Position numbers and translations under genes: made by a program
The notes under the pieces: model-generated
The model's input: the letters and a program-made list of their open reading frames with translations, nothing else
Told to the model about the DNA's origin: nothing
Database searches by the model: none
Assembly (NCBI GenBank): GCA_004551485.1
Contig: SBLD01000005.1
Location: forward strand, 124,001 to 188,000
Length of the DNA stretch: 64,000 bases
DNA from: Billgrantia azerbaijanica
GTDB lineage: Bacteria; Pseudomonadota; Gammaproteobacteria; Pseudomonadales; Halomonadaceae
Reading direction: 5' to 3'
Part shown: piece by piece, positions 61,852-64,000 of the stretch
How the letters are laid out: each line of letters starts with the position of its first letter
Position numbering within the stretch: the stretch's first letter is position 1

Positions 61852-62290
61852 CGAGGACCTGCAGCCGGGTGTCGTGCAGGCGCTTCACCACGATGGGCAG
61901 GAAGCGCTTCATCATGTCGTAGCCGAGGTGGTGGTCGGCCTCGCACTTGCCACGCAGGCAGGCGGCGTCGAGGCCGATGGCGCGGGTCAGGGTCACGGCG
62001 CGGGCGTCGAACATCCAGCGATACGGCGGCAACAGCCAGGAGGCACCGACGATCTCGCCCTCGCCGAGGGTGGCGAAGACCAGCGGCGCGCGGCCGGGCA
62101 CCCTCGTCTCGAGGGCTACCTGGCCGTGGCGGATCAGGTAGAACTCGTCGGCGGCCTCGCCCTCGCGGAACAGGTACTCGCCGGCGGCGAAGCGGCGATT
62201 GCGGGCACAGCCGGCCACCAGCCGACCGTGCTCGGCGGCGAGGCCGGCGAAGAAAGGGTGCTCTCCCAGGATGCGCTCGAGGTAGGCCAT
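61832..62290 (-). CDS. Crp-like cyclic-nucleotide-binding-domain protein within the hydrogenase operon
   Basis: A 152-residue stand-alone cNMP-binding beta-roll ([31 protein letters not shown] is read in blocks [13 protein letters not shown] and FYLIRHGQV). No helix-turn-helix follows. The phosphate-binding cassette reads [21 protein letters not shown], lacking the Glu and the Arg-Ser that bind cAMP in Crp, so cyclic-nucleotide binding is doubtful. It is one base from the beta-subunit gene and overlaps gamma by 20 bases. A structural or regulatory role in the hydrogenase is inferred. Confidence 0.85.
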   Translation of the reverse strand: MAYLERILGEHPFFAGLAAEHGRLVAGCARNRRFAAGEYLFREGEAADEFYLIRHGQVALETRVPGRAPLVFATLGEGEIVGASWLLPPYRWMFDARAVTLTRAIGLDAACLRGKCEADHHLGYDMMKRFLPIVVKRLHDTRLQVLDVYGDD

Positions 62291-62291
62291 G

Positions 62292-63437
62292 TCAGTCGTC
62301 CCGCCAGTCCGGGGCGGTGGCGCGGATCGCCGCCGCCTCCTCGGTGATGTCGATGCCCACCGGGCACCAGGTGATGCAGCGCCCGCAGCCCACGCACCCC
62401 GAGGTGCCGAACTGGTCGATCCAGCTGGCCAGCTTGTGGGTCATCCATTGCCGGTAGCGGCCGCGGGGCGTCTGGCGCACGCTGCCGGCGTGCAGGTAGG
62501 AGAAGTCCAGGGTGAAGCAGGAGTCCCACTGGCGGACGCGCTCGGCGCTCGTACCGCTCAGGTCGCTGTGGTCCTCCACGGTGGTGCAGAAACAGGTCGG
62601 ACAGGCCATGGTGCAGTTGCCGCAGGTCAGGCAGCGCTCGGCGACGTCGTCCCAGCGGGGGTGCTCGGGGTTGTCCTGGAGCAGCGCCTTGAGCCCGTCG
62701 GTTTCCAGTCGCCGTCCCATGCGACTCGCGGTGCGCGCCACCACCGTCGCAGCCGCCTCGCGATCGGCCTCGCCGGCCGGCCGGTGCGGAAGGCGCTCGA
62801 GCAGCGCGGCCCCGGCGGCGCTGCCGACCTCGACCAGGAAGTCGTGACGCTCGGCATCGAGCAGTTCGGTCAGCGCCAGGTCGAAGCCCGCCTCGGCCCG
62901 CGGGCCGGTCTGCATCGAGACGCAGAAGCAGGTACCACCGGCCTCGCCGCAGTTCACGGCGACGATGAAGGCCTCGCGGCGGCGCGCGGCATAGCCCGCG
63001 TCGACGTAGGGGCCGTCGAGGAAGACCCGGTCCTGGATGGCGATGGCGTGGAGCTCACAGGCACGCACGCCGAGGAAGGCGAAGCGTTCCTCGGCGGGCT
63101 CGGGGGCGCGGAAGGTGAGGCCGTGCTCGTCGCGGTGCGCCGTCCACAGGGTCTCGACGGGCGGGTGCAGGAAGCGCTTCCACGAGTGCGGCCCCACCGC
63201 GTAGCCGAACAGGGCCGCGTCGTCGCGCCGCTCGAGCCGGTAGCGGCCCGCCTCCTGGCGTTCCGTCCAGCCGGCGGGCAGCTCGTCGATGCCCGCCAGG
63301 TCGTCGTAGACGATGGCGTCGTCGCGCCGCATCGGGCCCAGCACCCGGTAGCCCTCATCGGCCAGGGCGTCGATCAGCGCCTGCAGCCCCTGACGGTCGA
63401 TCAGGGCCGCGGGCCGCGGCATCGCTTCAGGTTCCAT
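62292..63437 (-). CDS. Hydrogenase beta subunit, 4Fe-4S dicluster protein
   Basis: A 381-residue HydB/HyhB-type electron-transfer subunit. Two ferredoxin motifs lie at the carboxyl end: C269/C272/C275/C279 ([16 protein letters not shown]) and C348/C351/C354/C358 ([14 protein letters not shown]). The amino part ([38 protein letters not shown]) is typical of the family. GGGGAG precedes ATG 63437. An in-frame ATG at 63422 is less likely. It is the first gene of the operon. Confidence 0.92.
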   Translation of the reverse strand: MEPEAMPRPAALIDRQGLQALIDALADEGYRVLGPMRRDDAIVYDDLAGIDELPAGWTERQEAGRYRLERRDDAALFGYAVGPHSWKRFLHPPVETLWTAHRDEHGLTFRAPEPAEERFAFLGVRACELHAIAIQDRVFLDGPYVDAGYAARRREAFIVAVNCGEAGGTCFCVSMQTGPRAEAGFDLALTELLDAERHDFLVEVGSAAGAALLERLPHRPAGEADREAAATVVARTASRMGRRLETDGLKALLQDNPEHPRWDDVAERCLTCGNCTMACPTCFCTTVEDHSDLSGTSAERVRQWDSCFTLDFSYLHAGSVRQTPRGRYRQWMTHKLASWIDQFGTSGCVGCGRCITWCPVGIDITEEAAAIRATAPDWRDD

Positions 63438-63504
63438 GCTGGCGGCTCCCCATGGTCGCCGGCTGCGGTCCTGATAAGCCTAGCAGGCCCCCAGCGGGAC
63501 GAAG

Positions 63505-63518
63505 CTGCCCCAGGTCAA
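63505..63518 (-). promoter_or_regulatory. TTGAC half-site upstream of the hydrogenase operon (weak)
   Basis: On the minus strand the sequence is TTGACCTGGGGCAG, 68 bases before the beta-subunit ATG. The left half matches a -35 hexamer or an Fnr/Anr half-site (TTGAT-N4-ATCAA), and the right half does not. It is listed because it is the only promoter-like element seen in this gap. Confidence 0.2.
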
Positions 63519-63535
63519 GCCTCCCACCCGGGATT

Positions 63536-63573
63536 CTCCCGTTGCAGGCACCTTGGCGGGAGTGAGTGGTGCC
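63536..63573. repeat. Two interlocked 6-bp inverted repeats (possible pseudoknot)
   Basis: CTCCCG (63536-63541) pairs with CGGGAG (63557-63562). GGCACC (63547-63552) pairs with GGTGCC (63568-63573). The pairs are nested alternately (a-b-a'-b') with equal 15-base spans, as in an H-type pseudoknot. The element is 74 bases before metR and about 100 bases before the divergent hydrogenase operon. Confidence 0.45.
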
Positions 63574-63629
63574 GCGAAGTCTCGCTGGCCATCAGCAGTG
63601 AATCAAACTAAGCTTCCTAATCTCAAACT

Positions 63630-63642
63630 TGAAACGATTTCA
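63630..63642 (+). promoter_or_regulatory. MetR-type box immediately before metR
   Basis: TGAAACGATTTCA matches the MetR operator pattern TGAA-N5-TTCA exactly. It ends four bases before the metR ATG, where a ribosome-binding site would normally be, and no Shine-Dalgarno sequence is visible. Autoregulation is likely. Confidence 0.6.
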
Positions 63643-63646
63643 CTCG

Positions 63647-64000
63647 ATGCTCGAACTCCGCCATCTCCGCACCCTGGTCGCCCTGCGCGACGCCGGCTCG
63701 CTCGTGGAAGCCGCCGAGCGGGTGCACCTCACCCAGTCGGCGCTCTCCCACCAGATCAAGGACCTCGAGGAGCGGCTGGGCAACCCGCTGTTCGTGCGCA
63801 AGACCCGCCCGGTGGAATTCACCCGCGCCGGCCAGCGGCTGCTGAGCCTGGCCGAGCAGGTGCTGCCCCAGGTGCGCATGGCCGAGCGCGACCTGGCCCG
63901 CCTCGTCGGCCAGGAAGCGGGGCGGCTGCACATGGCCATCGAGTGCCACAGCTGCTTCCAGTGGCTGATGCCGACCATCGACCACTTCCGCGACCACTGG
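63647..64000 (+). CDS. metR: LysR-family methionine biosynthesis regulator MetR, N-terminal part
   Basis: The 118 visible codons encode the LysR winged-helix (LRTLVALRDAGSLVEAAERVHLTQSALSHQIKDLEERLG in blocks) and the start of the effector domain (HMAIECHSCFQWLMPTIDHF), which closely matches MetR. MetR activates met genes with homocysteine as co-effector. The gene runs off the window. In many relatives metR diverges from metE, but here the divergent neighbour is the hydrogenase operon. Confidence 0.9.
   Translation, partial: MLELRHLRTLVALRDAGSLVEAAERVHLTQSALSHQIKDLEERLGNPLFVRKTRPVEFTRAGQRLLSLAEQVLPQVRMAERDLARLVGQEAGRLHMAIECHSCFQWLMPTIDHFRDHW

Noticed and set aside
63490-63520. MerR-type promoter (long-spacer, TTGACC dyad) before the hydrogenase operon
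   Set aside because: TTGACC is present but no 19-20-base spaced -10 and no dyad could be found.
63536-63646. SAH or SAM riboswitch upstream of metR or the hydrogenase
   Set aside because: The conserved core sequences of the classes I know are absent on both strands. Only the generic pseudoknot geometry remains.

Overview
This window is chromosomal DNA from a high-GC gammaproteobacterium, most likely Halomonas or a close relative (Halomonadaceae). Codon use is strongly G/C-ended throughout. The gene order trmJ-cysE-iscR-iscS-iscA-ndk-rlmN-pilW-rodZ-ispG-hisS-yfgM-bamB-der, the lysM-dprA-tsaC-hemF-aroE block facing def-fmt-rsmB, and the trkA-trkH pair are what one expects in that group. I recognised no tRNA, rRNA, insertion sequence, prophage or CRISPR array. 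Genes are densely packed and many junctions are ATGA or TGATG overlaps.

Layout. 1-13.8 kb: suhB (cut by the edge) diverges from trmJ, followed by cysE, a shortened isc cluster (iscR, iscS, iscA; no iscU, hscBA or fdx here) and the ndk-to-der housekeeping run. 13.9-16.7 kb: a lipoprotein, a DUF815 ATPase, an M48 protease lipoprotein and a small membrane protein. 16.7-24.6 kb: the leftward lysM-dprA-tsaC-hemF-aroE block faces def-fmt-rsmB. 24.6-29.2 kb: a dodecin gene, potassium uptake genes trkA and trkH, and a TraB-type membrane protein. 29.2-43.6 kb is a mixed accessory and housekeeping region. It holds a small DNA-binding protein opposite a diguanylate cyclase built on a degenerate phytochrome core, tapT, a sirtuin, aceK, a glycosyltransferase/PAP2 pair, a Fur-boxed HemS-like protein, an EAL-CBS-GGDEF protein, truC, tcdA, and bfr/bfd.

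43.1-51.1 kb: lptF-lptG-RDD diverges from pepA-holC-valS. 51.1-57.6 kb: small accessory genes (META lipoprotein, DoxX, gloA, DUF411, an orphan gene with a repeated TAAGCAT motif upstream, a YdjM-like membrane protein, azoR), then sodB facing a cysteine-rich SufR-like regulator. 57.6-63.4 kb: an MliC-type lipoprotein and a leftward operon for a group 3b (NAD(P)-linked, sulfhydrogenase-type) [NiFe]-hydrogenase. The operon order is beta subunit, cNMP-domain protein, gamma, delta/small, alpha/large, maturation protease. 63.6 kb to the end: the start of metR, transcribed away from the hydrogenase.

Points that merit most attention are the hydrogenase operon with its embedded Crp-like protein, the bilin-site-deficient phytochrome/diguanylate cyclase, the IscS lacking its C-terminal tail in an operon lacking iscU, the lone Fur-boxed HemS homologue, the interlocked inverted repeats between the hydrogenase and metR, and the orphan gene at 53.6 kb.
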